Both the position numbers and the translations under genes were made by a program. Of a stretch of 64,000 bases of DNA, positions 53,368 to 61,381 are shown piece by piece (positions within the stretch are counted from its first letter, which is position 1; every line of letters starts with the position of its first letter). Source of the stretch: Solobacterium sp. (GTDB lineage: Bacteria; Bacillota_I; Bacilli_A; Erysipelotrichales; Erysipelotrichaceae). The stretch spans positions 96,829 through 160,828 of the forward strand of contig JAFWEW010000043.1 of NCBI GenBank assembly GCA_017512725.1. The letters are read 5' to 3'. The notes beneath the pieces were generated by a model. The model had not been told where the DNA came from. It worked only from the letters and a program-made list of their open reading frames with translations, and did no database searches.

Positions 53368-54057
53368 CAATTGTTCCAAATAATACAGATCCGTCTGCGG
53401 CAATACCCGTTTCAGATGGTTCAGGATCCGCTTTCGCGAGGTTTCCGGTGTACGCGCATACACCTTGTCCGTGAACCGTCTGCCAAGATACTCTTCCGGT
53501 GTTGCATAGCGCGCAATGCCCCATCCGTACGGCTGACCATTCTTTCCGATCTCATATTCAAAATCCGAGGTGATGACATAGCACTGCATCTGCAGTCTCG
53601 TAATGGTTGTGTCAAATCCCTTCCGGGGCTGCCAGTCGTCTCTTCCATTCCCCTTCGGTTTCATATATCCGCCGAGGATCTTGGCATCCTTTGACAGAAT
53701 GGAGTGTCTGGAAGCGATGAGGTTATACAGATATTCCTCTTTATGCGATGCCAGACCGTCTTCAAACCGCGCATCAAAATCATAGCCGTCCCTTCGCACA
53801 TTTGCGAAATCCGGGAACCACCGGTTTGAGACAAAGCCTGCCTTCTTATCGAAGAACTTCCCGTATACGCAGTTTCCTTCGGAAATCACCGGTCCCTTCC
53901 ACTCCCAGGGGCCGCTTTCTTCCGTGAACCAGCGCCTGGCAGGCGTCATTTCTTCAACCGAAAGACCCTCGATTTCATTGGCAAAAAACGGCAGGAACCC
54001 ATAATAGGCGACCGCTTCGATCAGGTCGTTCCGATTGTTCAATACAAATGGTTTCAT
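53359..54057 (-). CDS. AlkZ-related protein (function unproven)
   Basis: 232 residues, soluble, rich in aromatic residues: PWEWKGPVI, YGKFFDKKAGFVS, WFPDFANVRRDGYDFDAR, GFDTTITRLQMQCYV, and GWGIARYATPEEYLG near the end. I recall closely similar proteins in gut Firmicutes labelled AlkZ-related, after the DNA-glycosylase AlkZ winged-helix fold, but no catalytic motif can be pointed to. It follows the glucosidase gene by 9 bp and shares its transcript. Confidence 0.55.
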   Translation of the reverse strand: MKPFVLNNRNDLIEAVAYYGFLPFFANEIEGLSVEEMTPARRWFTEESGPWEWKGPVISEGNCVYGKFFDKKAGFVSNRWFPDFANVRRDGYDFDARFEDGLASHKEEYLYNLIASRHSILSKDAKILGGYMKPKGNGRDDWQPRKGFDTTITRLQMQCYVITSDFEYEIGKNGQPYGWGIARYATPEEYLGRRFTDKVYARTPETSRKRILNHLKRVLPQTDLYYLEQLVG

Positions 54058-54066
54058 ATCAATACT

Positions 54067-55896
54067 TTAATTGTTTATGTGATAAATCACCGCTTCAAGC
54101 GGTCCCAGCACACCCTTTTTGGGATCCGGATCCGTGCTGATCAGAACTTCGGCATTCTCAACGACAGAAGGATCATAAGCCGCCTCTTCCAGAGAGAGAT
54201 TGATCAGAACAACCGACTGTTCCCTGCCGCAGGTGCGCAGATAGGCAAAGATCTGTTCATCTTCATGGAACAGTTCATCATAGGCCCCGATCATGAGCTC
54301 CGGGTGACTCCGGCGCACTTCTCCAAGCTGAATATACCAGTTCAGGATCGAATCCGGATCGGAGCGTTCCGAGGCGACATTATACTCCCGATAATCCGGA
54401 TAAACCGGCAGCCAGAGCGTACCGGAAGTAAATCCGGCATTCTCCGATTCATCCCACTGCATGGGCGTACGGGAACTGTCACGGGCAAACCGGTGAACAC
54501 CGGCAAGCGCCTCTTCTTTGGAATATCCCTGTTCCAGGGCAAAGTCGTAATGGTTTCGGGTGGAGACATCGTTGTAATCATTGATATCTTCCCACTGGAC
54601 ATTTACATATCCCAGCTCTTCCCCTTCCATTATGAACGGCGTGCCGCGCATGGTCAGCAGCAGTACTGCAAGTGCTTTCCCTCCTGCCGAACGGTCCGCT
54701 CCTTCCGGAAGGAAATGACTGATCGAGCGGGGCTGATCATGGTTTTCCAGAAACATCGGGTACCAGCCGCCGATCAGTTCGGTCGTCTGCTGGCTCGCAC
54801 TGAACAGTGCCTTCAGTTCCGGAAGCGTCCAGCTGCGGGTACTGCACCAGTTCATTTCATCGGGCAGATCGATACAGACATGATTGAATTCAAACACCAT
54901 ATCAAATACGCCATCCGGTCCGACCCAGTCGGACAGATCATCTGCCGATACACCATTGGCTTCCCCGACCGTAAAGATATCGGTTCCTTCCTGCACCGCA
55001 GACTTGAATTCATGAAGGTAATCGAGGATCCCGGGGGTATTGGCCGTCATCTCATGAATTCCGACTGTCCCGTCTGCCGCATCTGCCGTGCCGTCCTGAA
55101 ATACTTCCGGCTTTTTGGTATAGGTAATCGCATCAAGGCGGAACCCGCCGACGCCTTTCCCGATCCAGAACTTCGCCACATCCTGCAGTGCCTTTCTTAC
55201 TTCCGGGTTTTCCCAGTTCAGGTCCGGCTGTTCTTTCAGAAAGGTATGAAGATAATACTGGTTCCTGGTTTCATCATATTCCCATGCGGAACCGCCGAAG
55301 ATGCTGCGCCAGTTCGTCGGCGCACTTCCGTCTTCGTTCGGGTCCCGCCAGATATACCAGTCACTTTTTGCATTCTCTTTCCCGCTTCTGGATTCCTTGA
55401 ACCATTCATTTTCATTCGAGGTATGGTTGAACACCAGATCCATGACGATCCGGATGTCCCGTTTCCCTGCTTCTGCGATCAGGTTTTCCATATCTTCCAT
55501 CGTTCCGTATACCGGATCGATATTGTAATAATCCGCAACATCATATCCGTTGTCCGCCTGCGGGGATACATAACAGGGCGTCAGCCAGACCGCACCGACG
55601 CCAAGCTCCTTCAGATGATCGAGTTCCGAAGTAATGCCGTTAAGATCACCGATCCCGTCACCGTTGGAATCCCTGAAGCTTTTGACATAGATCTCATAGG
55701 CAGTCGTCTTCTGCCACCATGCGTAGTCATCCAGAACGGATGCGGCAGTGTCCGTCTCAGTTCCTGCCTGTGCGGAAGGCTCAGCAGGACTGCTGTTCTG
55801 CGGGGTTTTCAGCAGACTGCTGCACAGAAACGCCAGCGCCACGCAGAGGGCTGCAGCCGCAATGATCAGCAGTGTCGTTTGTTTCTTCTGTTTCAT
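54067..55896 (-). CDS. Membrane-anchored GH13 alpha-glucosidase (oligo-1,6-glucosidase type)
   Basis: 609 residues. An N-terminal TM/signal anchor (~7-30) and Ser/Pro-rich linker precede a GH13 barrel: KSFRDSNGDGIGDLNGI, DLVFNHTSN, GGFRLDAI (nucleophile Asp), TVGEANG (acid/base Glu) and FLENHDQPR (third Asp). The QPDLNWENP and VGEANG blocks place it near GH13 subfamily 31, which is usually cytoplasmic, so surface location is notable. No lipobox Cys is evident. AGGAGT before the ATG at 55896 sets the start; a GTG at 55935 is in frame. Confidence 0.88.
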   Translation of the reverse strand: MKQKKQTTLLIIAAAALCVALAFLCSSLLKTPQNSSPAEPSAQAGTETDTAASVLDDYAWWQKTTAYEIYVKSFRDSNGDGIGDLNGITSELDHLKELGVGAVWLTPCYVSPQADNGYDVADYYNIDPVYGTMEDMENLIAEAGKRDIRIVMDLVFNHTSNENEWFKESRSGKENAKSDWYIWRDPNEDGSAPTNWRSIFGGSAWEYDETRNQYYLHTFLKEQPDLNWENPEVRKALQDVAKFWIGKGVGGFRLDAITYTKKPEVFQDGTADAADGTVGIHEMTANTPGILDYLHEFKSAVQEGTDIFTVGEANGVSADDLSDWVGPDGVFDMVFEFNHVCIDLPDEMNWCSTRSWTLPELKALFSASQQTTELIGGWYPMFLENHDQPRSISHFLPEGADRSAGGKALAVLLLTMRGTPFIMEGEELGYVNVQWEDINDYNDVSTRNHYDFALEQGYSKEEALAGVHRFARDSSRTPMQWDESENAGFTSGTLWLPVYPDYREYNVASERSDPDSILNWYIQLGEVRRSHPELMIGAYDELFHEDEQIFAYLRTCGREQSVVLINLSLEEAAYDPSVVENAEVLISTDPDPKKGVLGPLEAVIYHINN

Positions 55897-56014
55897 CGGT
55901 GTACTCCTGTTTGGTCCGGTGTTTTTTTCTGACACTTCGGAAGTTATTCCTTCCCCATTGTATCGGTTTCATCAGACATACGGGAGCGGCCGATGCGTTT
56001 GATCTGTTATCTGA

Positions 56015-57613
56015 TTACAGCTTCTTTGCCAGGACAAGTGCCCTCCGATAACTCAGCCACGCAAAGAACGCTATGATCAGAGTCATTATACCCGTAAGCA
56101 TTCGATGATCGATCCGCATGCCAAGAATCACCATGAGAACCGTAAGTATCATGCACGCAAACATGTTAGGAAACAGATACAGGGTGATTGCAGTTCCTTG
56201 CTTGATGACTTCGATCTCATTTTCCCAGTCCAGCCGCATAAACCGTATTCCGCATACGGCACCCCATGCGGTGGAGAATGCACACAGTGCCGTACCGAGA
56301 ATGACATACAGTAACGTATTGATCAGCGCCACCCGGGCGGAGATGCACATGCACAGGATGCCGAACGTCATAAAAGGAATCGTCAGATACAGGTTGAACA
56401 GCATCTTTCCCTGACAGATCTCTTCCTTCGTTACCGGCAGGCTCTGCAGGATCCAGTAGTTTTTTCCTTCGAGGGAAAACGAGCATGCAGTCGTCGAAAC
56501 CATTCCGATAAAGAAATAGATCAGAAACGGGATCGCCGGCTGCAGGATCGTAACATCGATCGGCGCATCCATCGTTACGGTAAGAACGATCCGTTCAAAC
56601 CCAAACAGCAGCGTCAGAATGCCAAACAGCACTGTCAGAACTTCCCCGACTGCCGCATTGGTCATATAGGCAGAGGAACCGACCAGCCGCCGGTATTCCT
56701 TGAATGCGATTGCCTGCGCAGGACTGTGCTGACTCTGACGCTTCAGTCGGTAGTTTTTATTCGCCGCATGCGACATCAGTGCGGAATTGATCTGACGGTA
56801 CGACCGGCCTACGAAACAGAATACGATCAGTGTCAGGATCAGACTCGTACCGATTAACAGAAGCCCCGGCAGGACGGCAGGTTTGCCTACGGCATCCGCG
56901 AACCACCGGACCGGCGGATACCATTCCGCTGCCTGATCCGTCGTCTGTGCGGTAAGGTTTATTATTTCTTCGACCTGCTCATTTTTCATGACTGAAGTGA
57001 TGATATAGCGGAGTGAAAAGCCAAAGATCACAAGCCCCATCATCAGGATCGTCTGGATCAGATTGGTCTTGCGGAAACCGGAACTGATCTTCGCAATCAG
57101 AAATCCGAGAAACGAAGCGATCACCATCGGAATCAATGGCAGGATCAGCGAGAGTATGATCCAGATCAGATAAACAGCAACTGCCGGTTTGGCGTAATAT
57201 CCGTATCCGATCAGCATGGCAATTGAAATACTGAAATACCATGGCAGGCTTTTGAGATACATGTAGAAGAATTTACAGACTGCTACCGTTCCCGGAGAAA
57301 ACGGCAGTGCCATTAACATGTCATATTCCCTGAAATGGAACAGGTACCCGTTGGTCTTGAACAATGTAAACAGGAATGCCAGCGAACTCAGAATCAACGC
57401 GGTCATCACGGGTATGGATCCCGTCAGGCCAAGTGCACCATAGCCGATGCACATAAGAACACCGTAAGCCATAATCATTCCATAGAGCAGGAAAGCACCG
57501 ATTAAACCGGCAATGATACGTTTCTTTTTCGTCTGATCGGTGGTATAGCGGAAGATGTTGCGCTGGCTGGTCGACAGCAGCAACGTCTTAAGCAGCAGTA
57601 TTGTTTTCTGCAT
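56015..57613 (-). CDS. ABC exporter permease, about twelve TM helices
   Basis: 532-residue polytopic protein with hydrophobic segments throughout and no soluble domain. The FREYDMLMALPFSP block after the third helix is typical of ABC-2-like exporters of Firmicutes (EcsB-like families). Its start overlaps the end of the ATPase gene by 26 bp, so the two form one transporter. The substrate is unknown; such pairs move peptides, lipids or drugs. Confidence 0.82.
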   Translation of the reverse strand: MQKTILLLKTLLLSTSQRNIFRYTTDQTKKKRIIAGLIGAFLLYGMIMAYGVLMCIGYGALGLTGSIPVMTALILSSLAFLFTLFKTNGYLFHFREYDMLMALPFSPGTVAVCKFFYMYLKSLPWYFSISIAMLIGYGYYAKPAVAVYLIWIILSLILPLIPMVIASFLGFLIAKISSGFRKTNLIQTILMMGLVIFGFSLRYIITSVMKNEQVEEIINLTAQTTDQAAEWYPPVRWFADAVGKPAVLPGLLLIGTSLILTLIVFCFVGRSYRQINSALMSHAANKNYRLKRQSQHSPAQAIAFKEYRRLVGSSAYMTNAAVGEVLTVLFGILTLLFGFERIVLTVTMDAPIDVTILQPAIPFLIYFFIGMVSTTACSFSLEGKNYWILQSLPVTKEEICQGKMLFNLYLTIPFMTFGILCMCISARVALINTLLYVILGTALCAFSTAWGAVCGIRFMRLDWENEIEVIKQGTAITLYLFPNMFACMILTVLMVILGMRIDHRMLTGIMTLIIAFFAWLSYRRALVLAKKL

Positions 57614-58331
57614 TGTCCGCCTCCAGGAAGGTCTCTTCCAGGGAATGTCCTTCCGTCAGTTCTTCCATCGTTCCGGATGCGATGATCTTTCCCTTTTTTA
57701 TGATGGCAATCCGGTTGCACAGTTTTTCCGCTACATCCAGCACATGGGTCGAGAAGAATACCGCCGTGCCATTCGCACACATACCATGCATGATCTCTTT
57801 CAGGGTAAATGCGGCTTTGGGATCAAGTCCGACAAACGGTTCATCCAGCACCAGAAGTTTCGGGCTGTGAATCAAGGCGGAGATGATCGCGACTTTCTGT
57901 TTCATGCCATGCGAATAGGAACTGATCAGATCACCAAGCGCTTCGGTGATCTCAAATTGACCGGCATATTTGCGGATCTGTTCTTCCCGTTCTGCAGCAC
58001 TGATCTCAAAAATATCCGCGATGAAGTTCAGGTACTGGATACCGGTCAGGTTTTCATACAGATCCGGATTGTCCGGAATATAGGCTGTGATTTTCTTACA
58101 TGCGATGGGTTCCGCTTTTACGGAATGCCCATCGATGAAAATCTCCCCTTCCTTAAAATCCAGTACTCCGACGACCGCACGGATCGTTGTGGATTTCCCT
58201 GCGCCGTTATGACCGATAAAGCCATAGATATCACCGCGGTTAACCGACAGGCTGATATCATCAACTGCTTTATGACTGCCGCCGTACGATTTTGAGAAAT
58301 TTCTGATTTCAAGCATTGTCTGTTCGCTCAT
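57588..58331 (-). CDS. ABC exporter ATP-binding protein
   Basis: 247 residues. Walker A GHNGAGKST, signature SYSHGMKQKVAIISAL, Walker B LLVLDEPFVGLDP, H-loop FFSTHVLD. The SYSHGMKQK form is typical of ABC-2 exporters. First gene of a two-gene operon with the permease. Confidence 0.93.
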   Translation of the reverse strand: MSEQTMLEIRNFSKSYGGSHKAVDDISLSVNRGDIYGFIGHNGAGKSTTIRAVVGVLDFKEGEIFIDGHSVKAEPIACKKITAYIPDNPDLYENLTGIQYLNFIADIFEISAAEREEQIRKYAGQFEITEALGDLISSYSHGMKQKVAIISALIHSPKLLVLDEPFVGLDPKAAFTLKEIMHGMCANGTAVFFSTHVLDVAEKLCNRIAIIKKGKIIASGTMEELTEGHSLEETFLEADNAENNTAA

Positions 58332-58463
58332 AGTGTTTTTCCTTCTTCTCTGTTGTGGTTCCGCAGAACAGAAGATTCTTCTGTTCCTTACGATATCAAT
58401 ATGATATCACATTGATTTAATGTCAATACCTGAGAGGTCATTCTGATTTTTTTGATTTTTTGC

Positions 58464-58491
58464 TGGACAAACCAGATAAAACTGCTATTAT
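58464..58491 (+). promoter_or_regulatory. Promoter of tRNA-Leu
   Basis: TGGACA (58464-58469), 16 bp, TATTAT (58486-58491), ending 11 bp before the mature tRNA. Confidence 0.65.
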
Positions 58492-58502
58492 AGAAAAGCA
58501 CT

Positions 58503-58584
58503 GCGGATGTGGTGAAACTGGTAGACACGCTGATTTCAGGGGTCAGTGGGGAGACTCGTGCAGGTTCGAATCCTGTCATCCGCA
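58503..58584 (+). tRNA. tRNA-Leu (anticodon CAG)
   Basis: 82-nt class-II tRNA. Acceptor GCGGATG pairs with CATCCGC, anticodon stem CTGAT/GTCAG encloses loop TTCAGGG with anticodon CAG, a long variable arm follows, and the T arm is GCAGG-TTCGAAT-CCTGT. The 3' CCA is not encoded. Confidence 0.95.
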
Positions 58585-58587
58585 CTT

Positions 58588-58621
58588 AAAAACCGTCCTT
58601 CGAATGTTTGGACGGTTTTTT
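58588..58621. terminator. Bidirectional terminator between tRNA-Leu and the HAD gene
   Basis: Stem aaaaaccgtcc (58588-58598) with ggacggttttt (58610-58620) has A and T runs on both sides and serves both convergent units. Confidence 0.9.
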
Positions 58622-58627
58622 CATTGT

Positions 58628-59239
58628 TCAGAAACAGCCGCACATCTTTGTGATCAGCAGAATCAGCAGTACCACCGCAACTCCGATCCAGAGATATTCT
58701 GTAGAAGAAGCGTGATCTTCAATCTGCCGGTCCAGAATCTTTCTTGCCCGTTTGTCACAGACTTCCGTATAACCTTCTTCAAATACCGTCTCAACCGCAT
58801 AGGAAGACAGTTCCTTCATCGGAATATCATCGAGGATCAGAAACGCCGTGATATCCGGATGTTCCTCCAGATACGAAAGGATCTCTTCATGACGGGGTTC
58901 AAAGGAATCCACATCCGTTGTGCCTTCAATGATGACATCCGGTTCAAACCCTGCCTCAAGCAGACTGTTCTGACAGAATTCCACACCCATGGTTCGCCAG
59001 GAAGATGAGATCACGACGGACAGCTGGTAATCATGGATCAGCCGGTTGAGCCGTTCTGTGATCTCCGGACGGAAGAAATCATAAACTCCGCGTGCCATGG
59101 CATCGTCATATTCCGGTGTCCCGTACTGATACGGGACATTTACGACGCCGTCAAAATCCAGGAACAGCACGCGGTGGTTCCCGCCTGCTTTCCGGTTTTT
59201 GCGCATCCGCTGTTCAATTGCAGATAGCCGATGTGACAC
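58628..59239 (-). CDS. HAD-fold protein (Swiss-Army-Knife type) with C-terminal TM anchor
   Basis: 203 residues, GTG start. LFLDFDGVVNVP holds the nucleophile DxD of HAD phosphatases, VVISSSWR motif II, and ITAFLILDDIP motif IV. This arrangement resembles the HAD domain of Swiss-Army-Knife RNA-repair proteins. The last ~22 residues (YLWIGVAVVLLILLITKMCGCF region) form one TM helix, making it tail-anchored, which is unusual for this family. It follows the SMI1/KNR4 gene by 2 bp. Confidence 0.75.
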   Translation of the reverse strand: MSHRLSAIEQRMRKNRKAGGNHRVLFLDFDGVVNVPYQYGTPEYDDAMARGVYDFFRPEITERLNRLIHDYQLSVVISSSWRTMGVEFCQNSLLEAGFEPDVIIEGTTDVDSFEPRHEEILSYLEEHPDITAFLILDDIPMKELSSYAVETVFEEGYTEVCDKRARKILDRQIEDHASSTEYLWIGVAVVLLILLITKMCGCF

Positions 59240-59241
59240 CG

Positions 59242-59730
59242 TTATTCATCCGTTCCTTCGTGAAGTTTGTCCAGGAACTCCTGAAACGTGTCTGCGATCT
59301 TTGTGATCCGGTAGTCAAATTCCTGATCGATCAGTACGACCGCCGGTTCTCCCATCGGGCCGCACTCCCGGTAGTCCAGAAAAAACATGTCATGTCCGGC
59401 CGACGGGGTGTCCGCAAATGCGATTCCGACATCTGCGGGATACTCCCACTCTTCGATCCAGAACTTACTTCCGAATTTTTCACTCAGCATGGAATTATTT
59501 ACTTTCGGGTCAACTCCGTAAAGACCTTCCGCGTAATAATCGGTATCGTCTACGGTAATGGCACAGGCTTTCAGGATCCCTCCGTTATGTTCCATCAGAA
59601 GCTTTTTATAGGCTTCCGGAAGTTTGTACCCAAGGATCTTTTCCGCCGCCCAGAGCCCTTCTTCCGTAACCGGTCTGCCAATGTAATTCTTCTGTGAATA
59701 ATCACAGTCATCCCAGATATTATCGTACAT
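59242..59730 (-). CDS. SMI1/KNR4 family protein
   Basis: 162 residues with the family opening (EEGLWAAEKILGYKLPEAYKKLLMEHNGG) and FADTPSAGHDMFFLDYRECGPMGEPAVVLID. In bacteria many such proteins are immunity proteins of contact-dependent or polymorphic toxins, others are housekeeping. No toxin gene is seen here. The start at 59730 has GGAG 10 nt upstream; the frame is open further up without a site. Confidence 0.85.
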   Translation of the reverse strand: MYDNIWDDCDYSQKNYIGRPVTEEGLWAAEKILGYKLPEAYKKLLMEHNGGILKACAITVDDTDYYAEGLYGVDPKVNNSMLSEKFGSKFWIEEWEYPADVGIAFADTPSAGHDMFFLDYRECGPMGEPAVVLIDQEFDYRITKIADTFQEFLDKLHEGTDE

Positions 59731-59829
59731 ATGCTTTACGCTCCATCTGATTCCATAGTAGCACACGCATCCCCTGTCTCCCTTTGAAAAACCAGATAGG
59801 CCATATACGCAGGCATTCATTCGGTCAAC

Positions 59830-59869
59830 AAAAAAACCGTCATATCGCATAACCATGCGTTTCTGACGG
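59830..59869 (-). terminator. Terminator following tRNA-Phe fragment 1
   Basis: Stem ccgtca (59837-59842) with tgacgg (59864-59869), inner cgcat/atgcg pairing, T7 on the minus strand. Probably the native terminator of the former tRNA-Phe gene. Confidence 0.75.
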
Positions 59870-59923
59870 CTTTACCAATGGTGGTTCCAGCCAGAATTGA
59901 ACTGACAACACACGGATTTTCGG
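59869..59923 (-). repeat. tRNA-Phe 3' fragment, copy 1 (attachment-site scar)
   Basis: Minus strand carries the 3' half of a tRNA-Phe(GAA): from the GAA anticodon, through GTCAG-TTCAATT-CTGGC (T arm) to GGAACCACCA. The 5' half is missing. About 54 bp are shared with copy 2 (60738-60793) with three substitutions, including ten bases past the CCA. Fits the distal scar of integration into the 3' end of a tRNA-Phe gene. Confidence 0.8.
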
Positions 59924-60035
59924 TTCTTCATAGAATGCATATTCATGTGTTCAATGCATTCCTTTGAAATATCGTGTAAGCATTCGGTTACTGCAATAAG
60001 GTCTCTGTTTCTACCATGACTGATGTGACGGGCAA

Positions 60036-60088
60036 AGAAAAAACGGCACAATCTTCCAGCCTGTCAGACGATTGGAAAACTGCGCCGT
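60036..60088 (-). terminator. Long-stem terminator after the 93-residue gene
   Basis: About 16-bp stem with several G-U pairs (60043-60058 with 60073-60088) followed by T6 on the minus strand. A second hairpin (60120-60130 with 60149-60159) lies between it and the gene. The 59924-60177 gap holds no other feature. Confidence 0.7.
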
Positions 60089-60177
60089 AAAAACCCCGTA
60101 TGATTCAGAAATGAAGAACAAGCAGTCTGTTATCACACCCCGGCCTTCACAGACCGCTTTTCTTTGATGCAAGCAGA

Positions 60178-60459
60178 TTATTCGTAGAGCTTCACAACCA
60201 TGTACGGATATTTCCATCCGATTTTTCTCAGGCGTACACGGGTTCCCTGCGGAATTTCTCCTTTTTTCATGGACGGATAAAGTTCACACATAATGATTTC
60301 GCCGTTTTCAAGCCGCACTCCGACTTCCTCTTTTGTAGCAAACTGTTTATATGGAATTGCGACTGTACCGTCTAAATACATCGGTCCTTCTTCTTCGCCT
60401 TCACCGCCTGCTGCTTTTTCCAGTTCTTCTTCACTGCATACAAATTCGTTCTTTTCCAT
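60178..60459 (-). CDS. Small protein with double-glycine-leader-like N-terminus
   Basis: 93 residues, unknown family. The N-terminus MEKNEFVCSEEELEKAAGG resembles the leaders of double-glycine peptides (ELxxVxGG). The remainder is a folded-looking, beta-rich, basic-ended domain (EEVGVRLENGEIIMCELY, GTRVRLRKIGWKYPYMVVKLYE), far larger than a bacteriocin core. GGGAGG 9 nt upstream sets the start. A TATAAT lies about 50 bp upstream. It is the only gene between the two tRNA-Phe fragments. The leader resemblance may be chance. Confidence 0.6.
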   Translation of the reverse strand: MEKNEFVCSEEELEKAAGGEGEEEGPMYLDGTVAIPYKQFATKEEVGVRLENGEIIMCELYPSMKKGEIPQGTRVRLRKIGWKYPYMVVKLYE

Positions 60460-60696
60460 GTAGTCATCCTCCCTGGGATTGCCATTTTGCACCCATAAAT
60501 CTTGACACTATATTATACGAACCAGCTTCCGCAAAACCACGCTTTTCCAGATCTAATTTTCTGATATCCGGTTTTGACCAATACCGTTTAAATCAGTTTT
60601 CATTTGCGGCTATCGTAGATTCATCAGATGAATCAAACTGTATTCCGCTATATGATTCCGATCATAATAAATCAGTTCAAGTTCTTCTTAGAAAAC
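60460..60696. other. Noncoding stretch upstream of the 93-residue gene
   Basis: About 240 bp of AT-rich sequence. On the minus strand it holds a TATAAT near 60511-60516 that could drive the small gene. I see no further gene, tRNA or repeat. Confidence 0.4.
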
Positions 60697-60738
60697 AAAA
60701 AAAACTCCGAAAGCCTTAATTTATAAGCTTTTTCGGAG
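60697..60738 (-). terminator. Terminator following tRNA-Phe fragment 2
   Basis: Perfect 8-bp stem ctccgaaa/tttcggag (60705-60712 with 60731-60738) with a T run on the minus strand, placed as after copy 1. Confidence 0.8.
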
Positions 60739-60793
60739 CTTTACCAATGGTGGTCCCAGCCAGAATTGAACTGGCGACACACGGATTTTCAGG
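60738..60793 (-). repeat. tRNA-Phe 3' fragment, copy 2 (prophage attachment site)
   Basis: As copy 1 but with an intact-looking T arm (GCCAG-TTCAATT-CTGGC) and acceptor end GGGACCACCA. It starts at the anticodon loop (TGAAAATCC), the usual crossover point of tRNA-targeting tyrosine recombinases. A cryptic ATGCG/CGCAT inverted repeat lies just beyond. Marks the left end of the prophage; the intact tRNA-Phe should lie to the right of the window. Confidence 0.8.
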
Positions 60794-60895
60794 CTTTCCT
60801 AAAAATGCGTAATTTCCGCATAAATAAGCCATTTTTGCCAATTCACAAATAAAATTGACCATCATTTGACCACTTTAACTTATTAATACTTTCCA

Positions 60896-60929
60896 ATAAA
60901 AAAACGCCCTCCAGCCGAAGCCAGAGGGC
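60896..60929 (-). terminator. Terminator at the end of the prophage lysis module
   Basis: 10-bp stem with two G-U pairs (60906-60915 with 60920-60929), on the minus strand closed by a UUCG tetraloop and followed by a T run. Confidence 0.9.
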
Positions 60930-60943
60930 AAGTTATATCCTTA

Positions 60944-61381
60944 TTATAAAAAGGAGTTTTTTCGTTTGCATTCGTCGTAACACATGACCACATTTCTGAT
61001 TGCTGACTCTGCACATTTATTTTTGAAATGTGTGTGAGTGTCACAATATGTCTCATAAAAATCAATATCCCGGAGAATATCTTCAAAGAAGTCTTTGCTG
61101 TGCTTCACTTCCATCCGGAGTTCATCGTCGGCACGGAGAATCCTGCGCCTGGCTGCCTTAGCTTCTCGCTCCTCATCTTCCTCATTCTTTTTTAAGAATG
61201 CCTTCTTCAGAAAATCAATTTCCTTCCCTTGAACATCTAACTTTTCCCCCACTTCAGACATAGAAGTACGCTTGGTTCCGGTCAGAAGATCATGGATGTT
61301 CTGGATGAGTATTTTAATGACTTCCCATAATCCAGGAGCGGTAACTGCAGCCACCAGTATCGGTATATATTCAGATTTCAT
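60944..61381 (-). CDS. Prophage protein with N-terminal TM segment
   Basis: 145 residues: a hydrophobic N-terminus (IPILVAAVTAPGLWEVIKILI), a charged coiled coil (~45-80), then RRRILRADDELRMEVKHSKDFFEDILRDIDFYETYC, a block I associate with proteins found near the lysis genes of Firmicutes prophages. Function unknown; a holin-accessory role is possible. Its ATG overlaps the stop of the preceding small gene (TAATG). Confidence 0.65.
   Translation of the reverse strand: MKSEYIPILVAAVTAPGLWEVIKILIQNIHDLLTGTKRTSMSEVGEKLDVQGKEIDFLKKAFLKKNEEDEEREAKAARRRILRADDELRMEVKHSKDFFEDILRDIDFYETYCDTHTHFKNKCAESAIRNVVMCYDECKRKNSFL

Noticed and set aside
54079-55932. 617-codon plus-strand open frame
   Set aside because: Antisense to the GH13 gene, whose catalytic motifs are clear.
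59869-59923. Complete tRNA gene at copy 1
   Set aside because: Only the part 3' of the anticodon loop is present; the upstream bases cannot form the D arm or acceptor partner.
60011-60217. 68-codon minus-strand frame after the 93-residue gene
   Set aside because: It covers two strong hairpins, has no ribosome-binding site and overlaps the end of the better-supported gene.
60738-60793. Complete tRNA-Phe at copy 2
   Set aside because: The sequence 5' of the anticodon loop does not pair as an anticodon stem, and no GGTCCC acceptor strand is found at the right distance.
60738-60793. tmRNA 3' end
   Set aside because: No tmRNA 5' domain or tag-peptide frame within 400 bp upstream; the anticodon-loop boundary fits tRNA-Phe better.
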